7,599 bases of DNA, taken from positions 1-7,599 of the forward strand of contig JAISHL010000054.1 in the NCBI GenBank assembly GCA_031262565.1, in the 5' to 3' direction. The notes beneath the pieces are model-generated. The model was not told the origin of the DNA. It saw nothing but the letters and a program-made list of their open reading frames with translations, and did not search any database. Numbering within the stretch: the stretch's first letter is position 1; every line of letters starts with the position of its first letter. Made by a program: the position numbers and the translations under genes. Shown here one piece after another: positions 1 to 5,855 of the stretch. The DNA is from Candidatus Nomurabacteria bacterium (GTDB taxonomy: Bacteria > Patescibacteriota > Saccharimonadia > Saccharimonadales > Saccharimonadaceae).

Positions 1-248
1 ATCATGGTATTGGTGTTCCAGACAAAGATCAAGCTGAACTCTTTACTAAGTTCTTCCGCGCTCGTAATGCTAGGACTAAACGTCCAGACGGCACAGGTAT
101 TGGTCTATATCTAGCCCACAAGATTGTTACTGACCAAAAGGGAGAGATCATCTTCCATAGTGTGCAGAGTAGGGGCTCGACGTTTGGGTTTAGGTTTGAG
201 ATTGGGAGGGGGCTACCGAAGACTCCAAAAGACTCACAAGCATTGTAA
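1..248 (+). CDS. Sensor histidine kinase, C-terminal end of the ATPase domain (5' partial)
   Basis: The reading frame is open from the left edge (first complete codon at 3) to TAA at 246-248, giving about 81 visible residues. It contains, in order, HGIGVPD (G1 box; the cut codon before it is probably Asp), LFTKFFRA (F box) and GTGIGLYLAHKIV (G2 box), followed by the typical closing strands GEIIFHS and GSTFGFRFEIG. This order is diagnostic of the GHKL-type HATPase_c domain that binds ATP and phosphorylates the conserved His of a two-component sensor. The sensor and dimerisation domains lie outside the window, so the signal sensed is unknown. The short tail after the last strand (GRGLPKTPKDSQAL) is unremarkable. 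A terminator follows, so the gene is probably the last of its transcript and separate from the dcw cluster. Confidence 0.88.
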   Translation, partial: HGIGVPDKDQAELFTKFFRARNARTKRPDGTGIGLYLAHKIVTDQKGEIIFHSVQSRGSTFGFRFEIGRGLPKTPKDSQAL

Positions 249-268
249 AAAACGCATCATTAGCATAA

Positions 269-317
269 GCGCCATATCTGTAAAAATTAGTTTTTCCACA
301 GATTTGGCGCATTTTTT
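269..317 (+). terminator. Intrinsic terminator after the histidine kinase gene
   Basis: GCGCCATATCTGT (269-281) pairs with ACAGATTTGGCGC (298-310), 12 of 13 positions matching, with a 16-nt loop. The right arm is followed at once by ATTTTTT. It lies 20 bp after the stop codon of the kinase gene and upstream of the mraZ promoter, so it separates the two transcription units. Confidence 0.85.
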
Positions 318-334
318 ATGAAAATCGTGTAAAA

Positions 335-374
335 AAGTAGGTAAAAAGGGTTGCAAGTGGGTGAAAGTGGGTGT
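335..374 (+). promoter_or_regulatory. Probable MraZ operator: four 10-bp-phased repeats
   Basis: Four related 8-mers start exactly 10 bp apart: AAGTAGGT (335), AAAGGGTT (345), AAGTGGGT (355) and AAGTGGGT (365). The last two are identical and the first two are degenerate. In E. coli and Mycoplasma, MraZ is known to bind direct repeats with a TGGG or AAAGTG core at about one helical turn upstream of its own gene. The array here covers the -35 box and most of the spacer of the mraZ promoter, so bound MraZ would be expected to block RNA polymerase, giving autoregulation. The assignment to MraZ is inference from position and motif likeness. Confidence 0.8.
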
Positions 375-379
375 ATACT
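351..379 (+). promoter_or_regulatory. Sigma70-type promoter of mraZ
   Basis: TTGCAA at 351-356 and TATACT at 374-379 are separated by 17 bp. Transcription would start near 386, giving a leader of about 58 nt that ends in the mraZ Shine-Dalgarno site (AGGAAAGGGAG, 433-443). This is the only promoter of the dcw cluster in the window with a normal-length leader. Confidence 0.75.
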
Positions 380-443
380 ATTGGCAGTGGAACACAAATA
401 AACACCACAGCAACAAAACAATTTAACTAAACAGGAAAGGGAG

Positions 444-830
444 ATGAGTAAGATTGACTACTTTGAACGAAAACTCGATGACAAAAATCGTTTGACTTTG
501 CCAGCCGAGATTCGTGATGAGCTAGAAAATGGCGCTTTCGTAACACGCGGAGTAACGGGCGTTTATGGAAAATCTCTCCATCTATATCCGCGTGAAGTTT
601 GGGATAAAGACGTTGAAAGTCGATTGCAGAGCGATGACATTTTCGACGAAAGAATTGCCGAACTGAACGTGCAACTTCGCATGGGTAAAACGGAAGTTAA
701 TCCAGATGAAAAGCAAGGACGAATCCGTTTGGAACAGCATTTACTAGATTATGCAGGAATTAAACGCGATCTAGTTGCGGTTAAGGCGGGCAAGTATTGG
801 CGAATCATGGCGAAGGAGGCAACAATGTAG
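444..830 (+). CDS. mraZ: Transcriptional regulator MraZ
   Basis: MraZ is a DNA-binding protein with two SpoVT/AbrB-like swapped-hairpin halves that forms rings and regulates the division and cell-wall cluster from its first gene. Both halves can be seen: the first motif is DDKNRLTLPAEIR (residues 12-24) and the second DEKQGRIRLEQHLLDYAGI (88-106), matching the family pattern D-x-K-G-R-I-x-(I/L)-P. In the first motif the usual Gly is Asn, and in the second the usual Pro region is changed (RLEQ). At 128 residues it is a little shorter than the usual 140-150. The start at 444 is preceded by an A/G-rich Shine-Dalgarno site and is the first ATG in frame. The promoter, the repeat array upstream and rsmH downstream fit the standard mraZ-rsmH order. 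Confidence 0.93.
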   Translation: MSKIDYFERKLDDKNRLTLPAEIRDELENGAFVTRGVTGVYGKSLHLYPREVWDKDVESRLQSDDIFDERIAELNVQLRMGKTEVNPDEKQGRIRLEQHLLDYAGIKRDLVAVKAGKYWRIMAKEATM

Positions 831-854
831 AAAATTCCTAGAGTTAAACGGTAG

Positions 855-875
855 ATTCTGAAACAAGTTCAGAAT
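855..875. repeat. Perfect 8-bp palindrome with a 5-nt loop
   Basis: ATTCTGAA (855-862) and TTCAGAAT (868-875) are exact inverted copies around ACAAG, 25 bp after the mraZ stop. No T-run follows (GACAAAAAATAAAA), so it is not a good intrinsic terminator on the plus strand. The pattern (YCTGAAACAAGTTCAGR followed by ATGAC) resembles short dispersed palindromic elements seen in intergenic regions of several bacteria. That likeness is from memory and untested. There is no second copy in this window. Confidence 0.6.
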
Positions 876-890
876 GACAAAAAATAAAAT

Positions 891-1016
891 ATGGTCGATT
901 TGGCGCTAAACGCTGAAATGACCAAGGAAAGCACCTTAACAATTACAGAGGTCAACTACTCGACAATCAGCTGGAAGATGATCGCCAGCAAAAAGGGTCG
1001 TGGCACACGGTTTTGA
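891..1016 (+). other. Doubtful 41-codon ORF, possibly a gene remnant
   Basis: An ATG at 891 opens a 41-codon frame to TGA at 1014-1016. The peptide begins MVDLALNAEMTK and ends IASKKGRGTRF. There is no Shine-Dalgarno site before it, and a TAA lies two codons upstream in frame. Its codons are richer in C-ending forms (ACC, AGC, AAC, ATC, GCC) than the genes on either side, so the stretch may have been coding elsewhere. The middle (TLTITEVNY...SWKMIAS) has a strand-like pattern vaguely like the end of a histidine-phosphatase fold, but this is too weak to name. It could equally be chance. Confidence 0.2.
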
Positions 1017-1069
1017 ATAAAAACCAAAACTCCACCTCACACATAAGTCTCTCATATGGTTGCGCTTTG

Positions 1070-1098
1070 TTCGTAATAAAGTGCAAACAACTTATAAA
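1070..1098 (+). promoter_or_regulatory. Weak candidate promoter in the mraZ-rsmH gap
   Basis: TATAAA at 1093-1098 is a reasonable -10 box, but the sequence 17 bp upstream, TTCGTA (1070-1075), matches a -35 consensus at only three positions. It would give rsmH a leader of about 60 nt. The rest of the 1017-1165 stretch is AT-rich and holds nothing else I can name. rsmH may simply be read through from the mraZ promoter. Confidence 0.25.
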
Positions 1099-1165
1099 AT
1101 AAAACAAACAGAAATCAAACAAAAACTGATTGTCGAATAGGTGACCTCCGTAACAAATAAACGAT

Positions 1166-2068
1166 ATGATAACACCACAACAACTCCATATCCCAGTTCT
1201 GCTGAACGACGTTTTAGATTTACTAAAACCGAAACAGGGTGAAAACTATCTCGATTTGACTGCTGGTTACGGCGGTCACGCGCGAGAGGTTATTGCTCGT
1301 ATTGGCGCAGAGAATTTGGCAATATTGGTCGATCGCGACGAATTTGCTATAAGTAATCTGCAAGATCTGAAACAAGCTGGCGCACGGCTAATCCATTCGG
1401 ATTTTCTAAATGCTGCCGAGCAATTAAAAGCAGAGAACGTTAAATTTGATATGATTTTGCTTGATCTTGGTGTGTCATCGCCACAGCTTGATCGTGAAGA
1501 TCGCGGTTTTAGCTTTCGCATTGAAGGTGATTTAGATATGCGTATGGATCAGTCGCAAGATTTGACCGCTGCGCAAATTGTAAATCGTTATCCAGAGAAA
1601 GAAATCGCGCGAATAATCGCCGAATATGGTGAAGAATCGCCACGAATGGCTGCAAAAATTGCGCATCAAATCGTCATTACGCGGAAGAAAAATCCGTTTA
1701 GGACGACAACGCAACTTGCCGAACTCGTAAAAAGTGTGAAAGGCGGTTGGGGTAAAACTCACCCAGCCACACAGACTTTTCAAGCGATTCGGATTGCGGT
1801 AAATGATGAGCTTGGGCAACTGAAACGCGTTTTGCCGACGCTGATGAATTTATTAAATCCGAATGGTCGGTTGGCGATAATCAGTTTTCACAGTCTGGAA
1901 GATCGCATCGTCAAGAACTTCTTGAAAGAGCAGGACGAAGCTGGATTTGAGGCTGAATTGAAACTTCTGACGAAACATCCAGTCGCTGGCGATATTAATG
2001 ATGTAAACAATCCGCGTGCGCGTAGTGCCAAACTTCGTGCCGCCGTAAAAATTAAAACAAAACAATAA
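1166..2068 (+). CDS. rsmH: 16S rRNA (cytosine-1402-N4)-methyltransferase RsmH
   Basis: RsmH (MraW) uses S-adenosylmethionine to methylate N4 of C1402 in the ribosomal decoding site and is almost always the gene after mraZ. All family hallmarks are present: HIPVLLNDV (8-16), SAM-binding motif I LDLTAGYGGHA (29-39), acidic VDRDEFA (55-61), FDMILLDLGVSSPQLD (94-109), RGFSF (113-117), LDMRMD (123-128), HPATQTFQAIRIAVNDEL (199-216), ISFHSLEDRIVK (239-250) and the terminal RARSAKLRA (284-292). At 300 residues it is full length for the family. The ATG at 1166 is the first start after an in-frame TAA at 1151. The nearest purine-rich stretch (AGGTGA, 1139-1144) is 21 nt away, too far for a normal Shine-Dalgarno site, so translation may be weak or need another signal. 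The 335-bp gap from mraZ is unusually long for this pair. Confidence 0.97.
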   Translation: MITPQQLHIPVLLNDVLDLLKPKQGENYLDLTAGYGGHAREVIARIGAENLAILVDRDEFAISNLQDLKQAGARLIHSDFLNAAEQLKAENVKFDMILLDLGVSSPQLDREDRGFSFRIEGDLDMRMDQSQDLTAAQIVNRYPEKEIARIIAEYGEESPRMAAKIAHQIVITRKKNPFRTTTQLAELVKSVKGGWGKTHPATQTFQAIRIAVNDELGQLKRVLPTLMNLLNPNGRLAIISFHSLEDRIVKNFLKEQDEAGFEAELKLLTKHPVAGDINDVNNPRARSAKLRAAVKIKTKQ

Positions 2069-2087
2069 AAAAGAAAGGAGGCTTCTT

Positions 2088-2147
2088 ATGCCTATTCAAA
2101 TCATAAGCAAGTCACGAGCACAGAAAGTTGTCGTTCGACACAAATAA
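2088..2147 (+). CDS. 19-residue basic peptide, possible leader peptide
   Basis: The ATG at 2088 follows AAAGGAGG (2074-2081) with 6 nt between them, the best Shine-Dalgarno site in the window, and the frame ends in TAA at 2145-2147. The peptide is MPIQIISKSRAQKVVVRHK, basic at its C-terminal half. The site lies 5 bp after the rsmH stop, so it would be translated from the same mRNA. A stable hairpin starts 12 nt after its stop codon and the ftsL gene begins 196 bp further on. The arrangement recalls a leader peptide with an attenuator, but there is no run of one amino acid that would show what is sensed. It could also be a small functional protein or the remains of a longer gene. The ribosome site is seen; function is unknown. 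Confidence 0.45.
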   Translation: MPIQIISKSRAQKVVVRHK

Positions 2148-2159
2148 GTGCCCAAAATC

Positions 2160-2191
2160 GCTCAGCCTAGAAATTACCCTCTGGGCTGAGC
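2160..2191 (+). promoter_or_regulatory. Strong RNA hairpin in the rsmH-ftsL leader
   Basis: GCTCAGCCTAG (2160-2170) pairs with CTGGGCTGAGC (2181-2191) over 11 bp with one G-U wobble and a 10-nt loop (AAATTACCCT). It is followed by ATTATGAACG, with no U-run, so it is not a classical intrinsic terminator. GCCCA at 2150-2154 could pair instead with TGGGC at 2182-2186, which would break the hairpin, but 5 bp may be chance. Possible roles are an attenuator, an RNA-processing or stability element, or a protein-binding site controlling ftsL. Confidence 0.6.
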
Positions 2192-2282
2192 ATTATGAAC
2201 GTTTGAAAATCTGATTTTGGTGAAGATTTTTGAACCCGAAAACAAAAACTTAAAAAACAAAATTTAAGCGATTTTTGTGTGT

Positions 2283-2311
2283 AAATTTTTCTAAAACGTG
2301 CAGAAAAATTT
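2283..2311. repeat. 10-bp perfect inverted repeat upstream of ftsL
   Basis: AAATTTTTCT (2283-2292) and AGAAAAATTT (2302-2311) are exact inverted copies with a 9-nt spacer (AAAACGTGC). It lies 32 bp before the ftsL start. The arms are nearly all A/T, so an RNA stem would be modest. It could be a protein-binding operator or an RNA structure. The rest of the 2192-2343 stretch is very A-rich and shows no convincing promoter. Confidence 0.4.
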
Positions 2312-2343
2312 GTTTACAAAATCCGAGAACAAAAAGGAAAAAA

Positions 2344-2712
2344 ATGACAAGACAACGAACAGAATTTGTTTCTATGCGCGGACGATCTCATTCGGCGGCT
2401 GGCGCGAGCGGTTGGAATCGCAATCAAAATTTGACGGCGTATATTTCACCCGTGAAACTTGGACCGATTTCGCACACGGTTTTAATTGTGCTTTTAATTG
2501 CATTTCTTGGTTTGCTATATTTAACTCAACTTACAAAAACCAGCACGTTCGGTTATGAGATGAATGATATAAATCAGGCGCGAGAGCAATTAGCGGCAGA
2601 GCAGGACGATTTGAAAATCGAGAACGCACGCTTACAATCTTTGACTCGTATTCAAAATTCAACAGTGGCGACGACGATGTCAAATCCTGTTGACGTAGCT
2701 TACGCGGAATAA
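2344..2712 (+). CDS. ftsL: FtsL-like cell division protein (small bitopic membrane protein)
   Basis: The 122-residue product has a basic cytoplasmic N-terminus (1-41), one membrane segment (about 42-63, SHTVLIVLLIAFLGLLYLTQL) and an extracytoplasmic stretch (about 71-104) with heptad-like spacing (REQLAAEQDDLKIENARLQSL). Size, topology, coiled coil and position after rsmH are those of FtsL, which joins FtsB and FtsQ in the divisome and activates FtsWI. FtsL sequences are poorly conserved, so the call rests on architecture and position. I chose ATG 2344 because AAGGA (2334-2338) lies 5 nt before it and the N-terminus then fits. An upstream in-frame ATG at 2275 lacks a ribosome site. An FtsB/DivIC-type protein would look similar. 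The next dcw gene, ftsI, is 4.8 kb away instead of adjacent. Confidence 0.78.
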   Translation: MTRQRTEFVSMRGRSHSAAGASGWNRNQNLTAYISPVKLGPISHTVLIVLLIAFLGLLYLTQLTKTSTFGYEMNDINQAREQLAAEQDDLKIENARLQSLTRIQNSTVATTMSNPVDVAYAE

Positions 2713-2714
2713 AT

Positions 2715-2744
2715 TTGCTTATGACGTGCATTTTGTGCTAGAAT
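2715..2744 (+). promoter_or_regulatory. Extended -10 promoter for a near-leaderless transcript of the 1021-residue protein gene
   Basis: TTGCTT (2715-2720), an 18-bp spacer and TGCTAGAAT (2736-2744), an extended -10 box. The expected start of transcription, about 2751, is only 3 nt before the ATG at 2754, leaving no room for a Shine-Dalgarno site. The promoter begins right after the ftsL stop. Confidence 0.7.
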
Positions 2745-2753
2745 ATAAGCATT

Positions 2754-5700
2754 ATGGCATGGGGAAGAATAGATGACACCGCTTCGGATACCACTGGGGA
2801 CGGTTTTGTCGATTCTCTAAATAATTCTGACGATGGGCAACCTCGTGAGTTTTCGGATCTTGAAGATCAATCGGATTTTCAAGATTATTCTTCATCTTAT
2901 GACGACACGGGTCGAGCTTCATATCATCACGGACCAAATCGGCGTGAAGGTTTAAATGCATACAACAATCGTCAGTCTGCGGCGCAATCAATGCGGCTGG
3001 CGGAGAGAAAGGCGGTTTCTGGCGGAAGTGGTGGGAGTAATGGCGGGGTGCTGGCTGGCGAAAAATCTGGCGGACTGGATGTTGGCGCACGCGAGCGAGC
3101 CAGTGGCGGCTCGGCAAACGGTGGCTGGGATTATAACGGAGGCGCTGGCTCGGGCGGAAAATCCAGTAGTAAAGGTGGTAAGGACAGCAAGCAGAGCGGT
3201 AATTTTGCGTCGCGACACAAGAAAGGGATCACTGGCTGGATTATCGGGCTGGTTATGGGGGGCGGAATTTTTGGAATCGGGACGTTAGTGTCGGGACCGA
3301 TGCAGTTTTTACAGATAGGCGCACTGTTGCAAGATTGGTATACTTATGCGCACGATAATATATCTGCGGTGCGTTATGCGGCTAATTTAAAATCGAAATT
3401 GCTTGGAAGCAGTGCAGATGACCTGTCTGATCGAGTTCAAAATTCTCGCCTAGGTCAAATAGGTAGGCGTCTGCGAAATAGTCAAATTCGCAGTCTACAA
3501 AACAAAGGTATTAATTTTGGCTACAACTCAGCAAATAACGCAAATGCTTTGTCTGTTAATATCAAAAATAATAACGGACTAACGTCATATTCTGGGAATG
3601 ATAACGTAAAAATTCCGACAGATGTAAATTCCGATAGTTATAAGCGTATGACTAATAATATAGCTAATGGTTTGGATATTAACCCGAAATACATAAAGAG
3701 TATAGATGAAGCGGGTAATGCGATACTTGATTTTAATAAGATGGGGTATGGAGAGGCTAAGAAATTATTAAATAAGATGAACGGCACGGGTAAATTTAAT
3801 ATAATTGGAAAAATGAAAACAAGATCAACTTTAAAGGCGGCAGGAAAGGTAAGTTGGCTGCATCCTATCAAGAAGTTGAAGCTGAAAATATCAAACAAGC
3901 TAGCGGCTAAGTTTAGTGCTTTTTTAGTTAATTATGCAGCTAAAGTAATAAATAGTGGTAAGGGTATAGCTAGTTCGTTATTAGAAAAAGGAGTAAAAGA
4001 CGCTTTAAATAAACAGATTAGCGAACAGGTCGAAAAAGATCTTGCCGGTAAAACGCAAGAAGAGATTAACGAAGAGATAGGTAAAAGAGTAGCTGAAGCG
4101 TCAGAAAAATTGAATAAAGAAATAGCGGAATATGCCGCCAAAAATGCAACAGAGGAGGGCGTAGAGGGTGTCGTCAAAAAAGGCGTATCAGAAGCAACCG
4201 AAAAGCTTTTAAAAGAAGGCGCAGAGCAAGCGCTAAATCAAGTAATAAAAAAGCTCAATGTTGCAGGATGGATTATTACCCTTATCGAGGTTATGTGTAT
4301 GATCACTGCTGCTGAAAATAATGTTGGCTCTATAAAATATCAACAAATAGTTGCCGTAGCTGAGGGGGAAGCCGCCGCTCATCTTGCAACAGCCTCAGAA
4401 ATTAAGGCTGGGTTTGAAAATTATGATAGCGAAACGGATCCTGATAGCGAAGAAGGTGCAGACGCGGAAATAATAGAGCCAATGGATCAGCTCGGGCTAT
4501 TATCAAAGCAAAAGCTTTATAATGATGAAATAGCTGTAATAGAAGATGAAACTGATAATGATGGCAAAGTTAGTGGGTTCAATGTAATCGGAACTACGAC
4601 TAGTAGCTGGTGGAACTCAGCACCTGTTAAACATAATCTAGGTGAAACAGTAACTGACGAGGCGAAAGTGAACGTAAATCCAGTATTAAATGATGTTTCA
4701 AAAGAAGGCTTGAATTTTGGTGGCAACGATACGATGAGTGGTATTTTTAGTGCATTGTCTAATGGGATAGAAACAGCGGTTAATAAAAGTACGATTCTTG
4801 GAAATGCTATAACAATCGTTACTGGAGGTCAGTATACTTTATTGGGATTAGCTTGTGATGTATTGAGCGTAATAGATAAGATACTAGGAGATATCTTAAG
4901 TCTCATTCTAAAACCTCTCGGGGGACTTCTCGTAGGATTGCTATCTAAGATACCAGTACTTAGTAAAGTAGGTAATGGGATAATGTCTGCGATAGTTAAG
5001 GGTATGTCGGTACTTAATGATTGGCTGAAAGGCAAACCGCTGACGATTGATGCTTCAACTTTGCCGGAAGATTATGCTAATATAGCAAATTACGGAGCTG
5101 TCTTTATGAATAACGATAATATGCGTAATTTTGCTGGTCGTCAGTTATCTGGTCAAGAGAGCGCGGTTTTATGGCAAGACCAACAGCGTTTTCTGGCAGA
5201 GGAGTATGCCAAAAAATCAATCATTGCAAAAATATTTGACCCAACCGACTATCGCTCGACGGTAAATGTGATTGCGCGGACTGCTGATTTTAATATAGCT
5301 AGCCAAGATCCTGTGACACAACTGGGGAATGTCGTTAAGTTTTTCGGCGCACTACCTAAGTTATTTGGTGTAGCTATAAATAAGATAGGTGGAGTTTCTG
5401 CCGCAAGTTCATCTGAGCCATATAACTTCGGAGTGCCGATTTATGGGTATAGTGATACGGAAATGAATAGTATGATGGGCAATACATATGATGCAGCTGA
5501 TAATATAGACAAGGTATTTGATATTGCAAAAAATCATGCAGATTGGTTTAATAAAGACAACGGCAAAATCAAGCGATGCTGGGGAGTGACAGTTGATCCA
5601 GATACGCTAGAGGTCAATATTCTAGATAACTCTGAGGGCAAAACATGGAATTACGTCGACAATAGCAATAAAGAAGACAATAATGATTGTAACGATACTA

Positions 5701-5819
5701 ACGAGGATTGGTATAGGGTTAGGTTATATATTCTTGATTATGGGCTAATGAGCGCGGGCGATTGTTATTGGACTACCGATAGTTCGTCAAGCGAATCGTG
5801 TGCGACGACAGGTTTTTAG
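2754..5819 (+). CDS. Large multi-segment membrane protein of unknown function (1021 residues)
   Basis: I do not recognise a named family. Visible parts are: an acidic polar N-terminus (1-55); a Gly/Ser-rich low-complexity stretch (88-150); a basic KK pair and a first membrane segment (about 159-181, GWIIGLVMGGGIFGIGTLVS) running into GPMQFLQIGALLQDW; a polar Asn-rich part (220-350); a long charged amphipathic helical region (about 400-500) of Lys/Glu/Ala; a second hydrophobic segment (502-519); a very acidic stretch (557-605); a long hydrophobic region (about 681-750) rich in Leu, Ile and Gly; and a C-terminal domain with four Cys (942, 979, 1004, 1016) that would suit disulfides outside the cell. 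The start has no Shine-Dalgarno site but sits just after an extended -10 promoter. The middle is richer in ATA, AGA and TTA codons than the first 200 codons, hinting at mosaic origin. Candidates are a surface or secretion-apparatus component or a pore-forming effector. The protein is real; its function is open. Confidence 0.85.
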   Translation: MAWGRIDDTASDTTGDGFVDSLNNSDDGQPREFSDLEDQSDFQDYSSSYDDTGRASYHHGPNRREGLNAYNNRQSAAQSMRLAERKAVSGGSGGSNGGVLAGEKSGGLDVGARERASGGSANGGWDYNGGAGSGGKSSSKGGKDSKQSGNFASRHKKGITGWIIGLVMGGGIFGIGTLVSGPMQFLQIGALLQDWYTYAHDNISAVRYAANLKSKLLGSSADDLSDRVQNSRLGQIGRRLRNSQIRSLQNKGINFGYNSANNANALSVNIKNNNGLTSYSGNDNVKIPTDVNSDSYKRMTNNIANGLDINPKYIKSIDEAGNAILDFNKMGYGEAKKLLNKMNGTGKFNIIGKMKTRSTLKAAGKVSWLHPIKKLKLKISNKLAAKFSAFLVNYAAKVINSGKGIASSLLEKGVKDALNKQISEQVEKDLAGKTQEEINEEIGKRVAEASEKLNKEIAEYAAKNATEEGVEGVVKKGVSEATEKLLKEGAEQALNQVIKKLNVAGWIITLIEVMCMITAAENNVGSIKYQQIVAVAEGEAAAHLATASEIKAGFENYDSETDPDSEEGADAEIIEPMDQLGLLSKQKLYNDEIAVIEDETDNDGKVSGFNVIGTTTSSWWNSAPVKHNLGETVTDEAKVNVNPVLNDVSKEGLNFGGNDTMSGIFSALSNGIETAVNKSTILGNAITIVTGGQYTLLGLACDVLSVIDKILGDILSLILKPLGGLLVGLLSKIPVLSKVGNGIMSAIVKGMSVLNDWLKGKPLTIDASTLPEDYANIANYGAVFMNNDNMRNFAGRQLSGQESAVLWQDQQRFLAEEYAKKSIIAKIFDPTDYRSTVNVIARTADFNIASQDPVTQLGNVVKFFGALPKLFGVAINKIGGVSAASSSEPYNFGVPIYGYSDTEMNSMMGNTYDAADNIDKVFDIAKNHADWFNKDNGKIKRCWGVTVDPDTLEVNILDNSEGKTWNYVDNSNKEDNNDCNDTNEDWYRVRLYILDYGLMSAGDCYWTTDSSSSESCATTGF

Positions 5820-5855
5820 AGGTAGTTGTCTTTTATTGATTAGTGAAATAATCTA
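5820..5855. other. Short convergent gap with an AT-only imperfect palindrome
   Basis: The two convergent genes are 36 bp apart. TGAAATAAT (5844-5852) and ATTATTCA (5855-5862) form an imperfect palindrome that runs into the end of the minus-strand gene. The stem is A/T only with a 2-nt centre and no clear T-run, so I cannot call a convincing terminator for either gene. Confidence 0.3.

Noticed and set aside
124..321. 65-codon plus-strand ORF over the end of the kinase gene
   Set aside because: It overlaps the kinase reading frame, which has clear HATPase motifs, and runs through the terminator hairpin; its product is basic and low in information.
2160..2191. Hairpin as the terminator of the mraZ-rsmH transcript
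   Set aside because: No T-run follows on the plus strand, unlike the true terminator at 269-317.
2275..2343. Upstream extension of the FtsL-like protein from ATG 2275
   Set aside because: No ribosome site precedes it, it runs through the inverted repeat and A-rich leader, and ATG 2344 has a well-spaced AAGGA.
2752..3288. Overlapping ORFs on both strands at the start of the 1021-residue gene
   Set aside because: They follow from the Gly/Ser-rich codons (GGC, GGT, AGC) in other frames and have no start signals of their own.
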